This document shows, piece after piece, positions 25,506 to 34,930 of a stretch of DNA of 64,000 bases. The translations under genes were made by a program, and so were the position numbers. The DNA lies in assembly GCF_019974135.1 (NCBI RefSeq), contig NZ_AP025017.1:372001-436000 (forward strand). Direction: 5' to 3'. This stretch comes from Actinomyces capricornis. Lineage in GTDB: Bacteria; Actinomycetota; Actinomycetes; Actinomycetales; Actinomycetaceae. Below the pieces are notes generated by a model. The model had not been told where the DNA came from. It did not search any database and saw only the letters and a program-made list of their open reading frames with translations. The stretch's first letter is position 1; each line of letters starts with the position of its first letter.

Positions 25506-25597
25506 TGCACATCTTCAGACGCTCACCGGCGACTCCCGGCCCAGAGAACCGCAGGATTCCGGGAACCGGGTTGGCCCCGCCTCACTGAAGATGTGCA
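25506..25597. repeat. 92-bp palindromic-end element, copy C
   Basis: It starts TGCACATCTTCA and ends TGAAGATGTGCA, the same 12-bp inverted ends as copies A and B, but the interior is different (it contains CCGGGAACCGGG). It lies in the 316-base gap between the ARPP-2-like gene and moxR. Apart from the 10-bp direct repeat, the rest of the gap shows nothing I can support. Confidence 0.85.
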
Positions 25598-25670
25598 CCC
25601 CCGGCCGGGCGGTCTGGCGCGGGCCGCCGTCGTTGCCCCTGCCGCAGTCTGCACAACTGCACAGCCCGGA

Positions 25671-26831
25671 TCAACGGGAGCGGCGCTCCTTGGCGGCGCG
25701 CTCGCGCACGCACCGGTTGATGAGGTAGCCGAAGCCGTAGGCCTCGATGCGGGCGATGAGGCCGGGCACGTCGGTGTGCAGCGCCTGGGCCGCGCGCCCC
25801 AGATGCCATTCGTGCTGCGCCAGCGCGCTCAGCAGGTGCACCCTGCGGGTCTGCCCCTTGGACAGGCGCATGGTGGACAGGTAGAGCACCTCACCGTCCT
25901 CGCGCACCAGGCGCTCACCGATGTGGTTGGCGGCCAACAGGTCCAGGTCGGTGATGAAGCGGTCCAAGACCATCCCCCCGGGCCGGTAGACGGCCTCGGT
26001 GCGCAGGCACCTGTCCCGCCAATCCCCCAGGAGAAGGTCCTCGGTGACCTGAGCCCACTGGCGGCGCAGCGCCTCCAGGCCGCGGCGCAGGTCGGCCAGG
26101 CCACGGGCCCCGGCCATGTGCGGTCCCGCTTCGATGACCTGGTCGTGGGTGGGCATGCAGGCGTAGGTGACCATGAGCTCGCCGTACATGTCATCCAGGA
26201 GGGTGCGGTGAAGGAGCCGGTAGTCCTGGGCACTGGGCACGACGAAGGCGGCCATGAGGGCGTCGGCGGCGTAGATAAGCGAGCCGACCTGCTCGGGGTG
26301 GATCTCGAAGGTGCGCAGCGCCGTGTCGTAGCCCGGCACCTGCCATCCGCGCACCATCGACTCCTGGCGGTGCATGAGCCCGTGGCGCTGGAAGTCCTGG
26401 GACAGTTCGGGCCAGGCGATCGTGGGCGGGGCGAAGTGCAGCGCCAGCAGGCCCTCCATGGCCAGGTGCTGGGGCAGCAGGCGCAGCCGGCCGGGGCCCT
26501 CACGCTGACGCAGGCGGCGGAGACCCTCAATGCCCCAGGAATCCTCGTGGCACGCCCATCCCTTGGCCCGGTCGCGTCGCTGAACCTGAGCGCCCACCGC
26601 GGGTCCCCATTGCAGGACCAGGGCGTGGGGCACGAAGGCGAGGTAGGCGGCCCGCCCAGGCAGCTCGGGCAGGTCGACGGCCTTGATCCCAGCGGGCATG
26701 GCCGAGCGCGCCAGGCGCACGTCCTGGCAGGGTCGCTCGCGCAGCAGCGGGACGATGCGCAGGGCGCCGCACACCTGGGAGGGCGCGGGCACCAGACCGG
26801 TGAGAGTCAGGGGCGGGGCGGGGTGGCGCAT
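25671..26831 (-). CDS. ARPP-2-like protein
   Basis: 386-residue cytoplasmic protein. The N-terminus (LTLTGLVPAPSQVCGALRIV, PLLRERPCQDVRL, then LAFVPHALVLQWG) resembles the ARPP-2 domain found in actinobacteria, a domain of unknown function named for neighbours linked to ADP-ribose or phosphatase metabolism. The middle shows PPTIAWPELSQDFQRHGLMHRQESMVRGW and YDTALRTFEIHPEQVGSLIYAADALM. The C-terminal 100 residues (TRRVHLLSALAQHEWHLGRAAQ, ALHTDVPGLIARIEAYGFGYLIN) look like a helix-turn-helix or winged helix. Start ATG 26831 follows TAGGAG, part of which is the stop of the upstream vWA gene, so the pair is tightly coupled. The family call is from memory of similar proteins and is moderate; no catalytic residues can be named. 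Confidence 0.55.
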   Translation of the reverse strand: MRHPAPPLTLTGLVPAPSQVCGALRIVPLLRERPCQDVRLARSAMPAGIKAVDLPELPGRAAYLAFVPHALVLQWGPAVGAQVQRRDRAKGWACHEDSWGIEGLRRLRQREGPGRLRLLPQHLAMEGLLALHFAPPTIAWPELSQDFQRHGLMHRQESMVRGWQVPGYDTALRTFEIHPEQVGSLIYAADALMAAFVVPSAQDYRLLHRTLLDDMYGELMVTYACMPTHDQVIEAGPHMAGARGLADLRRGLEALRRQWAQVTEDLLLGDWRDRCLRTEAVYRPGGMVLDRFITDLDLLAANHIGERLVREDGEVLYLSTMRLSKGQTRRVHLLSALAQHEWHLGRAAQALHTDVPGLIARIEAYGFGYLINRCVRERAAKERRSR

Positions 26832-26840
26832 GCTCGTCTC

Positions 26841-28271
26841 CTACAAGCGGATGGTGGCGTCCGGGCCGAGGGCACGGGCGGCCGACGGCGGCCTCCGGTG
26901 GGCGGCGATGAACTCGGCCACCCGCCCGGACAGGTAGGCCTCCAGCGCCTCCAGGCTCTGACTGCCGGCCAGGTAGCGGGCCAGGCCCAGGGCGGCGGGC
27001 AGGTCCTCGGCACTGCGCAGCCCGATGGCCGGCGCCAGGGGGCTCAGGCTGCGGACCTGAAGGCTGCGGGGGTCGAAGACGGGGTTGAGGTGGATGGCGG
27101 CAAGTCCCGGCACGAAGCGCCGCGCCCGCTCCAGCACCGCGTGGAAGGCTCCGGGAGGGTCGTTCTCCACGCCGTCGGAGACCACGATGACGGTGGTGGC
27201 GCCCCACTCCAGGGCGTCCAGGAGACGCTCGGCCAGGTTGGTGGTGCCCTGGGGCCGGGGCACGCCGTCGGGAACCGGGTGGGTCCACCAGCCCCGGTAG
27301 CAGTCGACCCCGGCGCTCAGGAGCGCATCGACGGCCCAGGCCACGGCCAGCGGCCGCCCGCGCTTGGCCCGCGACCCGCTGGAGGAGTAGGAGTTGTCCA
27401 GGACTGCCGCCACGGCGCCGTCGAGGGGCAGCGGGCCGCTGCGCCGCAGGAGGCGGTCAGCGGCGCGCGGCATCCAGCTCAGGTGAGGGGGCGCGAGTTC
27501 GGGCAGGCTGAGGAGGTAGATGGCCAGCTCGGTCAGGCTCTGGCGGGCCGGGTTGACCAGCTCCTGACCGCTATGGCGCGCCAGGCGCAGGCGCTCGCGG
27601 CTGGTCAGGCGCGCCCGGGCGGCCTCGATGGTCTCGGACGTTCCCATCCCGTGGCGGGCTGCCAGGCCCTGGGCGACGGTGTAGGGCAGCTCCGCCAGAG
27701 CGGAGCGGCTGTGGTGCGCGCGCCGGTAGGACTCCAGGATGGGGGTGGAGAAGGGCTGATCGTGGGCTCCGAACAGGAATCGGTCCACCTCCCCGGGGGC
27801 GCGCAGGTGGGCGTGGCGCAGGGCTCCGGCGACCTTGCCGCGGTACTTGACCGCCTGAAAGGCCAGGTCGGGGTGCTCGCGGATGTAGTCGCGCACAAGG
27901 GCGCGGCTGCGGCGGTTGTTGATGCGCTCGGCGCGCAGGCGCGCGGTGAGCCTCCAGAAGCGCTGGGGAGGAAGGGCCCGCACGGCCGCGCGCAGCAGGG
28001 CCCCCTCCTCGGCCCTGAAGTCCTCGGGGCTCTGGCGGCCGGTGGACAGCAGTCCGACGACGATCTCCATCGTGTTGGCATCGTTGACGCCCAGGGCCAG
28101 GAGCCGGGCGTACAGGCGGCGGTAGTTGCCGCGCACGTACTCGTGGAGGAAGGCCAGCGCCTCTCGCTGCTCGGCGGCGGTCGAGGCGAACTCGGCCTGG
28201 GCTGTGGAGGCCAGGGCGGCGTTGAGGAAGGTCAGGAGATCCTCGCGCGCAACCTCCTCGGCGCTCATCAT
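26841..28271 (-). CDS. TROVE-like helical protein with C-terminal vWA domain
   Basis: 476-residue protein. Residues 1-270 are amphipathic helices resembling the TROVE/Ro60 HEAT-like ring (DANTMEIVVGLLSTGRQ, QRFWRLTARLRAERINNRRS, QAVKYRGKVAGALRHAH, YTVAQGLAARHGM). The C-terminal third is a vWA domain with its metal site: DNSYS at 292-296, Thr343/344 in QGTTN, and Asp366 in VVSDGVEND. TROVE-vWA proteins bind noncoding RNA in other bacteria, so RNA binding is plausible but inferred. The start is ATG 28271 or 28268, with GGGAGA upstream. It is the first gene of a pair with the ARPP-2-like gene and lies just before the moxR operon on the same strand; the pair and the moxR operon may form one system. 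Confidence 0.7.
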   Translation of the reverse strand: MMSAEEVAREDLLTFLNAALASTAQAEFASTAAEQREALAFLHEYVRGNYRRLYARLLALGVNDANTMEIVVGLLSTGRQSPEDFRAEEGALLRAAVRALPPQRFWRLTARLRAERINNRRSRALVRDYIREHPDLAFQAVKYRGKVAGALRHAHLRAPGEVDRFLFGAHDQPFSTPILESYRRAHHSRSALAELPYTVAQGLAARHGMGTSETIEAARARLTSRERLRLARHSGQELVNPARQSLTELAIYLLSLPELAPPHLSWMPRAADRLLRRSGPLPLDGAVAAVLDNSYSSSGSRAKRGRPLAVAWAVDALLSAGVDCYRGWWTHPVPDGVPRPQGTTNLAERLLDALEWGATTVIVVSDGVENDPPGAFHAVLERARRFVPGLAAIHLNPVFDPRSLQVRSLSPLAPAIGLRSAEDLPAALGLARYLAGSQSLEALEAYLSGRVAEFIAAHRRPPSAARALGPDATIRL

Positions 28272-28493
28272 CGCGGTCTCCCAAGGTCGGCGGCGTGGGG
28301 CGGCGCCCGGGGAGATGGGGCGTGATGCAGAGGTTCTCTGTCAGAAGGAGGACTCGGGAATCACGCCTGAGTCCCACGGGCGCCAGGCGGCATGGTAGGC
28401 GGAGCCCCAGTCACCTCCCATGGGGAGTTCTGCCCATATCCAGCACATCTCCAGAATCGCGGCCCCGCCTCGGCACCCTCGGGCCGGGCCGCC

Positions 28494-29507
28494 TCAGCCC
28501 CGCAGGCGCTCGAGCTCCTCGACCAGCTGGGGGACGACCTCGGCCACATCCCCCACGACGCCGTAGTCGGCCATCTCCAGGATCGGCGCCTCGGAGTCAT
28601 CGGTGATGGCCACGATGGTGCCGGCGCCCTGGATGCCGGAGGTGTGGTGGATGGCGCCGGAGACGCCCAGGCCGATGTACAGGCGCGGGGAGATCGTCTC
28701 CCCGGTCTGCCCGATCTGGGCACTGCGCTCGATCCAGCCCTCGTCGCAGGCCACGCGCGTAGCGCCCACGGCGGCGCCCAGTGGGTCGGCCAGGGAGCGG
28801 ACCAGGTCGAAGTCGCCGTCGACCCCGCGGCCCCCGACGACGACGGTGCGCGCCTCGGACAGGACCGGGCCCGCGGCCGCGGCGGCCTCCTCGTGGGAGA
28901 CCAGCTCGACGGCGGCGGCCTCCGGGCTGAGGGCCACCTCGAGGGGCTCGGGGGTCAGGGCCCGCCCCTGGCTCTCGGCGGCCTCCACGGTGCCGGGGCG
29001 CAGGCAGATGACGGGCGTGCCCTGGGCGCTGGGAGCCACAGTGACCGTGGTGGACCAGGAGCCGGAGAGCACGAGCTTGGAGGCGTGCAGCTCTCCGTCG
29101 ACGGCGCTGAGCTCGGTGGCGTCCGAGACGCAGGCCGAGTCCAGGGCGATGGCGGCGCGGCCCGCCGCCTCCTTGCCGCGGTAGTCGCTGACCACCAGGA
29201 TGACGCCGGGGCCCACCTGCCTGGCGGCGGCCACCAGGGCATCGGCGGTGGGGGCGGCCAGACTGGCCGGGACCCCCAGGGCGCCCAGGTCGGCCACCAG
29301 GAGGCGGTCGGCGCCGGTGGCCGCCAGCGCCTCGACGGCCTGGGGGCCGGGCTGGGCCAGGACCAGGGCGACGACCTCGCCGCCGGTCAGGGCCCGGGCG
29401 GCGGTGAGCAGTTCGAGGGCGGGGCCGGTGGGCAGGCCGGCGGCCAGGCCGCCGGGGGCGCCGGCGGTCTCCAGGTCGGCCAGGACGAGGACGGGGGAAT
29501 CGATCAT
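28494..29507 (-). CDS. etfA: electron transfer flavoprotein subunit alpha
   Basis: 337-residue ETF alpha subunit, carrying FAD and passing electrons from flavin dehydrogenases to the quinone pool or another acceptor. The C-terminal FAD domain is well preserved: GGRGVDG, LADPLGAAVGATRVACDEGW, then IGQTGETISPRLYIGLGVSG, AIHHTSGIQGAGTIVAI and the MADYGVVGD segment. The N-terminal nucleotide-binding-like domain is diverged and Ala/Gly-rich. It follows etfB on the same strand after a 143-base GC-rich gap. No fixC/fixX-type or acyl-CoA dehydrogenase gene is close, so the electron donor and acceptor are unknown. Confidence 0.92.
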   Translation of the reverse strand: MIDSPVLVLADLETAGAPGGLAAGLPTGPALELLTAARALTGGEVVALVLAQPGPQAVEALAATGADRLLVADLGALGVPASLAAPTADALVAAARQVGPGVILVVSDYRGKEAAGRAAIALDSACVSDATELSAVDGELHASKLVLSGSWSTTVTVAPSAQGTPVICLRPGTVEAAESQGRALTPEPLEVALSPEAAAVELVSHEEAAAAAGPVLSEARTVVVGGRGVDGDFDLVRSLADPLGAAVGATRVACDEGWIERSAQIGQTGETISPRLYIGLGVSGAIHHTSGIQGAGTIVAITDDSEAPILEMADYGVVGDVAEVVPQLVEELERLRG

Positions 29508-29650
29508 GAGGATTCAGCTTCTTTCTCAACACGGTGCGGGCCGTCGCCGGGGCCGGTGGGCGGCCCGCTCGGCGGGGCAGGAGGTGGGCGGGGCGGCGGC
29601 CCGGGAGCCGGCTCACAGCAGCAGGCCGGGCCACCGGCCCCGGGTCCGCG

Positions 29651-30418
29651 TCAGACCAGGGAGTTGTCCACCAGCCAGGCGGCCAGCTCGCGCCCGCCCT
29701 GGCCGGCGTCGGTGCGGATGATGCCGGCCTGGCGCGCGGGCCTCTGGCTGGTCCGGCTGACGGCGAGGACCTCGCGGGCCTGGGGCGCGATGCCCAGATC
29801 GCCCAGGTCCCAGACCTCCACGGGCTTCTTCTTGGCGGCGCGCATGGCGGCGAAGTTGGGGTAGCGCGGCTCATTGGCCTGGTCGGTGACCGAGACCAGG
29901 GCGGGCAGGGGGGCGCGCAGCCGCTCACGGGCGGTGCCCACGGTGCGGGTGATGGCCACCGAGGCCGGGTCCTCCTCCAGCGCCACCTCGTGGGCCAGGG
30001 TCAGGGCCGGCACCCCCAGGGCTGCGGCCAGGGCCCCGGGCAGCATGGAGGTCAGGGCGTCCAGGGAGGCCATGCCCGTGATGACCAGGTCCACCTCGCC
30101 GATGCGCTCGATGGCGGCGGCCAGGGTGCGGGCCGTGGTGACGACGTCCGCACCGGCCAGGTCCTCGTCGCTGACGACGACGCCGCGCTCGGCGCCCATC
30201 TGCAGGGCCCGGCGCACGCCGTCCTCGGCGTCCTGGGGTCCCATGGTCAGGGCGATGACCTCGCCGCCATGCTCCTCGGCCAGGCTGACCGCGGCCTCCA
30301 CCGCGTTCTCGTCGAGCTCGTTGAGGACGTCCTCCTCGCCGCGGACCAGGCGGCCGTCCTCCAGACGGCGCTCGGACTGCAGGTCGGGCACGTGCTTGAT
30401 GCAGACCACGATTTTCAT
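29651..30418 (-). CDS. etfB: electron transfer flavoprotein subunit beta
   Basis: 255-residue ETF beta subunit, the AMP-binding partner of EtfA. It begins MKIVVCIKHVPD, the standard start of the family, and shows DENAVEAAVSLAEEHGGEV, LTMGPQDAEDGVRRALQMGA, DLVITGMASLDALTSMLPG and the ETF beta signature region VSVTDQANEPRYPNF followed by AAKKKP. Start ATG 30418 matches the family; the frame is open to 30520 but the extra part is not conserved. No good Shine-Dalgarno precedes the ATG, so the message could be leaderless. It is divergent from glgX. Confidence 0.92.
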   Translation of the reverse strand: MKIVVCIKHVPDLQSERRLEDGRLVRGEEDVLNELDENAVEAAVSLAEEHGGEVIALTMGPQDAEDGVRRALQMGAERGVVVSDEDLAGADVVTTARTLAAAIERIGEVDLVITGMASLDALTSMLPGALAAALGVPALTLAHEVALEEDPASVAITRTVGTARERLRAPLPALVSVTDQANEPRYPNFAAMRAAKKKPVEVWDLGDLGIAPQAREVLAVSRTSQRPARQAGIIRTDAGQGGRELAAWLVDNSLV

Positions 30419-30670
30419 GTGCCAAGGCTGCCATAAACCGCTCCCCGCCCCGGTGAGCGCTGCATCACCCGCCTGGTCCCGTGCAGGCCCGCAAGGCCGG
30501 GCGGCCCCGGGCGGTCCCATCGAGTCCGGGCCGGCTCCTGGGCACCCAGGCGCGTCCCGGCCACCCGGGAGGGGCGCGATCCGCGCACCTACGAGACAGA
30601 TTCCTCGGAGAGTGAGACCTCACTGTCTGAGCGGTTGGTATCCCCCCACCAAGCCCAGGACAATGGGCCT

Positions 30671-33037
30671 ATGTCCACCACGCCCCCTGCGCTGCTCCCT
30701 GCCCCGCGCGCCGAGCACGACGCCTCGGCCCGACACACCCTCGGGGCCGTGCTCACCGGCGACGGCGCGGACTTCGTGGTGCACGCCTCCCACGCCTCAG
30801 CAGTGGACCTGTGCCTGCTCACCACCGATGCGCAGGGCCGGATCGTCGAGGAGACCCGGGTCGGCATGCACGGCCCCCGCCGGGGCACCTGGGGGGCGCA
30901 TGTGCCCGGCGTGCGAGCCGGCCAGCGCTACGGCTACCGGGTCCACGGCCAGTGGGCGCCCCACGAGGGGCTGCTCCACAACCCGCGCAAGCTCCTGCTG
31001 GACCCCTACGCCCGCGCCCTGGACGGGCAGGTGCGGCTCGGCCCCGAGATCTACGCCCATGAGGTCACCGAGGACCTCTCCCCCATCGGCGAGCACTGGC
31101 AGCCCTCCGGCCTGGACTCCGCCGGGAGCACCGCCCTGGGGGTGGTCACCGGGCAGGGCTTCGCGGTGGTGCCCGGCCCCCGCATCCCCCGCGAGCGCAC
31201 GATCGTCTACGAGGCCCATGTCAAGGGCCTGACCCACGACCTGCCCGGGGTCCCCGAGCACCTGCGCGGCACCTACGCCGGCCTGGCCCACTCCGCCACT
31301 GTGGAGCACCTCAAGAAGCTGGGCGTGACCACGATCGAGCTGCTGCCCATCCATGCGGCCTTCACCGAGCCCTTCCTGGCCAAGAAGGGCCTGACGAACT
31401 ACTGGGGCTACTCCACTCTCAGCTACTTCGCCCCCGAGCCCTCCTATGCCACGGCCGCCTCCCAGGCCGCCGGCCCCCAGGCGGTGCTCGACGAGGTGCG
31501 CGGCATGGTCTCGATCCTGCACGAGGCCGGCCTGGAGGTCGTTCTCGACGTCGTGTACAACCACACCTGTGAGGGCGGCATGGACGGGCCGAGCCTGAGC
31601 CTGCGGGGCCTGGACAACCTGGACTACTACCTGCACGGCCCCCACCGCCCGGCCCAGTACGTGGATGTCACGGGCACGGGCAACACGGTGGACTTCCGCT
31701 CCTCGCGGGCCGTCCAGCTGGCCCTGGACTCGCTGCGGTACTGGGCCGGGGAGGTGGGCGTGGACGGCTTCCGCTTCGACCTGGCGGTGACCCTGGGGCG
31801 CCACGCCTCGGAGTTCACCTCACGCCACCCGCTGCTGGTGGCCATGGCCAGTGACCCGATCCTCAGCGGGGTCAAGCTCATCACCGAGCCCTGGGACGTG
31901 GGGCCGGGAGGCTGGCGCACCGGCCAGTTCCCCGAGCCCTTCCAGGACTGGAACGACCACTTCCGGGACACGGTGCGCTCCTTCTGGCTGCATGACGCCT
32001 CGGAGATGTCCAAGGGCCGCCTGGGCTCGGACCTGCGGGACCTGGCCACGCGGCTGGCGGGCAGCGCGGACCTGTTCGGCTACGGGGAGTACCCCGGTGG
32101 GCGTGGGCCGCTGGGGTCGGTCAACTTCATCACCGCCCATGACGGCTTCTCTCTGCGCGACCTGGTGTCCTACGACCACAAGCACAACCTGGCGAACAAG
32201 GAGGACAACCGCGACGGCTCCAACAACAACCGCTCCTGGAACCACGGGCACGAGGGGCCGGTGGTCGAGGGGATGAACCAGGGCCCCATCGAGGTGCTGC
32301 GGCGCCGCTCCATGCGCAACATGATGGGCACGCTGCTGCTGAGCGCCGGGACCCCCATGCTCACCGGCGGTGACGAGCTGGGCCGCACCCAGGAGGGCAA
32401 CAACAACTGCTACTGCCAGGACTCCCCGCTGTCCTGGGTGAACTGGGATCTGGAGACCTGGCAGCGCGACATGGTTGCCACCACCCGCTTCCTCATCCAC
32501 ATGCGCCACGCCCACCCGGTGGTCCGTCCCGACCGCTTCGCCACGGGCCAGGTCCTGGAGGGCGACACGATCCCCGACCTGTCCTGGTTCGGTGGGGATG
32601 GGGAGCAGATCGACGCCGTGTCCTGGCATGACCCGCATGTCCGGGTGGTCCAGATGCTGCGCTCGGGGCGCCCCTGGGGCGACCAGGACCTCCTGGTCAT
32701 CGTCAACGGATCCCTGGATCAGGCCGAGGTGCTCCTGCCCGATGCGCACGGCACGGACTGGCATCTGGCCTGGGACTCCTCCTGGTCGGCGCCCCAGCCC
32801 CACACCTCCCCCTTCTCCATGGCGCGCCGGGTCAGCCGCCCCTCCCCCGAGCCGGGGGCCGAGGCCGCCGGCGCTCGCGCCGGCGGCGGGCAGGAGGGCC
32901 GCCAGGCTCCCACCGCCGTCCACAACTGCCGCCAGGACCGCCCCGGGGACGTCACCTCCCTGGACGCCCTGTCCCTGCGGGTCTACTTCTCGGGCGAGCC
33001 CCTCCAGACCCTGGCCCCCTCCGGGCCTGCGGACTGA
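30671..33037 (+). CDS. glgX: glycogen debranching enzyme GlgX
   Basis: 788-residue GH13 enzyme that cleaves alpha-1,6 branches of glycogen, usually after phosphorylase has shortened the outer chains. An N-terminal CBM48 module ([30 protein letters not shown]) precedes the catalytic barrel. Barrel motifs are [10 protein letters not shown], the nucleophile in DGFRFDLAV (Asp370), the acid/base Glu406 in LITEPWDVG, and TAHDGF (Asp491). NNNCYCQD and [14 protein letters not shown] are typical of GlgX/TreX. A roughly 40-residue Ala/Gly/Arg-rich segment interrupts the C-terminal beta domain near residue 720. ATG 30671 was chosen; a TTG at 30635 would add 12 residues. It opens the glycogen/trehalose gene block. 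Confidence 0.92.
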   Translation: MSTTPPALLPAPRAEHDASARHTLGAVLTGDGADFVVHASHASAVDLCLLTTDAQGRIVEETRVGMHGPRRGTWGAHVPGVRAGQRYGYRVHGQWAPHEGLLHNPRKLLLDPYARALDGQVRLGPEIYAHEVTEDLSPIGEHWQPSGLDSAGSTALGVVTGQGFAVVPGPRIPRERTIVYEAHVKGLTHDLPGVPEHLRGTYAGLAHSATVEHLKKLGVTTIELLPIHAAFTEPFLAKKGLTNYWGYSTLSYFAPEPSYATAASQAAGPQAVLDEVRGMVSILHEAGLEVVLDVVYNHTCEGGMDGPSLSLRGLDNLDYYLHGPHRPAQYVDVTGTGNTVDFRSSRAVQLALDSLRYWAGEVGVDGFRFDLAVTLGRHASEFTSRHPLLVAMASDPILSGVKLITEPWDVGPGGWRTGQFPEPFQDWNDHFRDTVRSFWLHDASEMSKGRLGSDLRDLATRLAGSADLFGYGEYPGGRGPLGSVNFITAHDGFSLRDLVSYDHKHNLANKEDNRDGSNNNRSWNHGHEGPVVEGMNQGPIEVLRRRSMRNMMGTLLLSAGTPMLTGGDELGRTQEGNNNCYCQDSPLSWVNWDLETWQRDMVATTRFLIHMRHAHPVVRPDRFATGQVLEGDTIPDLSWFGGDGEQIDAVSWHDPHVRVVQMLRSGRPWGDQDLLVIVNGSLDQAEVLLPDAHGTDWHLAWDSSWSAPQPHTSPFSMARRVSRPSPEPGAEAAGARAGGGQEGRQAPTAVHNCRQDRPGDVTSLDALSLRVYFSGEPLQTLAPSGPAD

Positions 33038-33183
33038 GGCCCGCCCGCCTGCCCGGGATAGCGCCGGTCCCGCCGCCTTCCCGGGGCTCCGTGCCGCCAC
33101 TGGGCACGCGGGAGCGGGCCCGGTGGGGCCGGGCCTGGGTACCATGGCGGGGCCCGTAGTCCCGACCATATGAGCCGAGCACT

Positions 33184-34902
33184 ATGCGACACACCTTGCA
33201 GCGAGCCTGGGATCATCTGAGCCCCGACCCCACCGGCATGGTCCTGGGGGCCCTGTTCTTCATCCTGGCCCTGACCCCCTCCCTGCTGCCGCGCGACATC
33301 CTGTTCCAGGGGGTCGCCTGCGGGCTGTGCGCCGCCAACGGGCACCTGCTGGGGGTGTGGCTGTCGTGGAACTGGCGCACCTGGGTGCGCCCGCTGGTGG
33401 AGGCGCTGTGGGCCTCCAGCGGCCGGAGCCTGCCGACCTGGGTGCCCCGGTGGCGCCGGCGCGTGGAGACGACCATCACCGCCGCCGTCGTGCTGGGGCT
33501 CAACGGGATCCTGCTGCTGGCGGTGTCCTGGCAGCGGCAGGTCGCGGCCCTGACCGACTCCCAGGCCTACACCCCGGCCCAGTACCTGCTGGTCTTCCCG
33601 GTGGGCTTCGGCCTGTGGCTGGCCCTGATGGCGGTGGGGCGGGCGATCCTGCGGCTGGAGGCCTGGCTGCGCTCCTGGCTGCCGGGGCGCCTGCCGGCCC
33701 CGGCCCGCTCATTCTTCTCCTGGGCCCTGGTCCTGGTGCTCGTCTTCGCCATGGTCAACCATGCGATCCCCGGAGCCATCGGCCGGGGCGCGGAGGCCGC
33801 CTTCTCGGTGCGCAACGACGCCGAGCCGCCGTCGGTGGTGCGGCCCACCGCCGCGGAGCGCTCCGGCTCGCCGGACTCGGCGGTTCCCTGGGAGACCCTG
33901 GGGGCCTACGGCAAGCGCTTCGTGGGGCGGGGGCTGGGCGCCCGGGGGCTCCAGGAGGTCACCGGGCGCCCCGCCACCGAGCCGATCCGGGTCTATGCGG
34001 GCCTCAAGAGCGCGAGCGGTGATGAGGAGGTGGCCGCCCTGGTGGTCGAGGAGCTCGAGCGCACCGGCGCCGCCCAGCGCTCGGCGGTCATGATCGCCCC
34101 CACCACGGGCACCGGCTGGGTGGACCCGGTGGCGGCGATGTCCCTGGAGCTCCTCTACGACGGCGATACCGCCATCGCCGCCGCCCAGTACTCCTACCTG
34201 CCCTCCTCCGTCCAGTTCATCTCCGACACCGACCGGCCGCGCGCCGGGGGCCGGGCGCTGGTGGGCGCCGTCGTCCAGTGGTGGCGGGGCCTGCCCGCCG
34301 ACGACCGGCCACGCCTCCTGCTCTACGGGGAGTCCCTGGGGGTGCTCGCCGGGGAGGCCGCCTTCAAGGACCTGGCCGATGTGCTCAACAGCGTCGACGG
34401 CGTGCTGTGGGTGGGCCCGCCCCACTCCGCGCGCCTGTGGCGCGACTTCGTCACCCGCCGCGACCCCGGGACCCGCGAGGCGGCCCCGGTCTACTCCGCG
34501 GGCATGACGGTACGCTTCGCCCAGGACGGCCAGCAGGTCGAGTCCTTCCTGGGCGATGAGGACTGGGGGGATCAGCGCATCCTCTACATCCAGCACGCCA
34601 GCGACCCGGTGGTGTGGTGGTCGCCCGACCTGGTGCGCCAGCGGCCCGACTGGCTGTGGGAGGAGCCGGGGGCGGACCGCTCCCCCGCCATGAGGTGGAT
34701 GCCCTACATCACCTTCCTCCAGGTCTCCGCGGATCTGCCGCGGGCGATGAACGTCCCGCCGGGGCACGGCCACCGCTACGGCACCGAGATCCTCGACGGG
34801 CTGGCGCTGGTGGCCAATGACCCCGCCTTCACCCCCGAGCGCGTGGCCCGGGCCCGCCAGGAGCTCCTGGCCGCCATGGAGACCCAGCCCCCCGACGACT
34901 GA
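33184..34902 (+). CDS. membrane alpha/beta-hydrolase family protein
   Basis: 572-residue protein of the actinobacterial Abhydrolase_9 type. The N-terminal 200 residues hold about four membrane helices (GALFFILALTPSLLPRDIL, VVLGLNGILLLAVSW, LVFPVGFGLWLALMAVG, FSWALVLVLVFAMV). The C-terminal hydrolase domain has the nucleophile elbow YGESLGVLAG (Ser384), preceded by IRVYAGLKSA and MIAPTTGTGWVDP. HASDPVVWWSPDLV supplies a probable acid region and GHGHRYG a probable histidine. The substrate is unknown; esterase or lipase action at the membrane is inferred. It begins 146 bases after glgX and precedes trpS; it has no obvious link to glycogen. Confidence 0.8.
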   Translation: MRHTLQRAWDHLSPDPTGMVLGALFFILALTPSLLPRDILFQGVACGLCAANGHLLGVWLSWNWRTWVRPLVEALWASSGRSLPTWVPRWRRRVETTITAAVVLGLNGILLLAVSWQRQVAALTDSQAYTPAQYLLVFPVGFGLWLALMAVGRAILRLEAWLRSWLPGRLPAPARSFFSWALVLVLVFAMVNHAIPGAIGRGAEAAFSVRNDAEPPSVVRPTAAERSGSPDSAVPWETLGAYGKRFVGRGLGARGLQEVTGRPATEPIRVYAGLKSASGDEEVAALVVEELERTGAAQRSAVMIAPTTGTGWVDPVAAMSLELLYDGDTAIAAAQYSYLPSSVQFISDTDRPRAGGRALVGAVVQWWRGLPADDRPRLLLYGESLGVLAGEAAFKDLADVLNSVDGVLWVGPPHSARLWRDFVTRRDPGTREAAPVYSAGMTVRFAQDGQQVESFLGDEDWGDQRILYIQHASDPVVWWSPDLVRQRPDWLWEEPGADRSPAMRWMPYITFLQVSADLPRAMNVPPGHGHRYGTEILDGLALVANDPAFTPERVARARQELLAAMETQPPDD

Positions 34903-34930
34903 GGCGCCCCGGCCGCGGTCGAGGTGCCGG

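Noticed and set aside
25488..28325. 945-codon open frame on the plus strand
   Set aside because: It runs opposite to the ARPP-2-like and TROVE-vWA genes and through repeat copy C; no domain is visible.
28272..28493. Possible further copy of the TGCACATCTTCA element (AGCACATCTCCA near 28442)
   Set aside because: It differs at two of twelve positions and no inverted partner lies within 100 bases.
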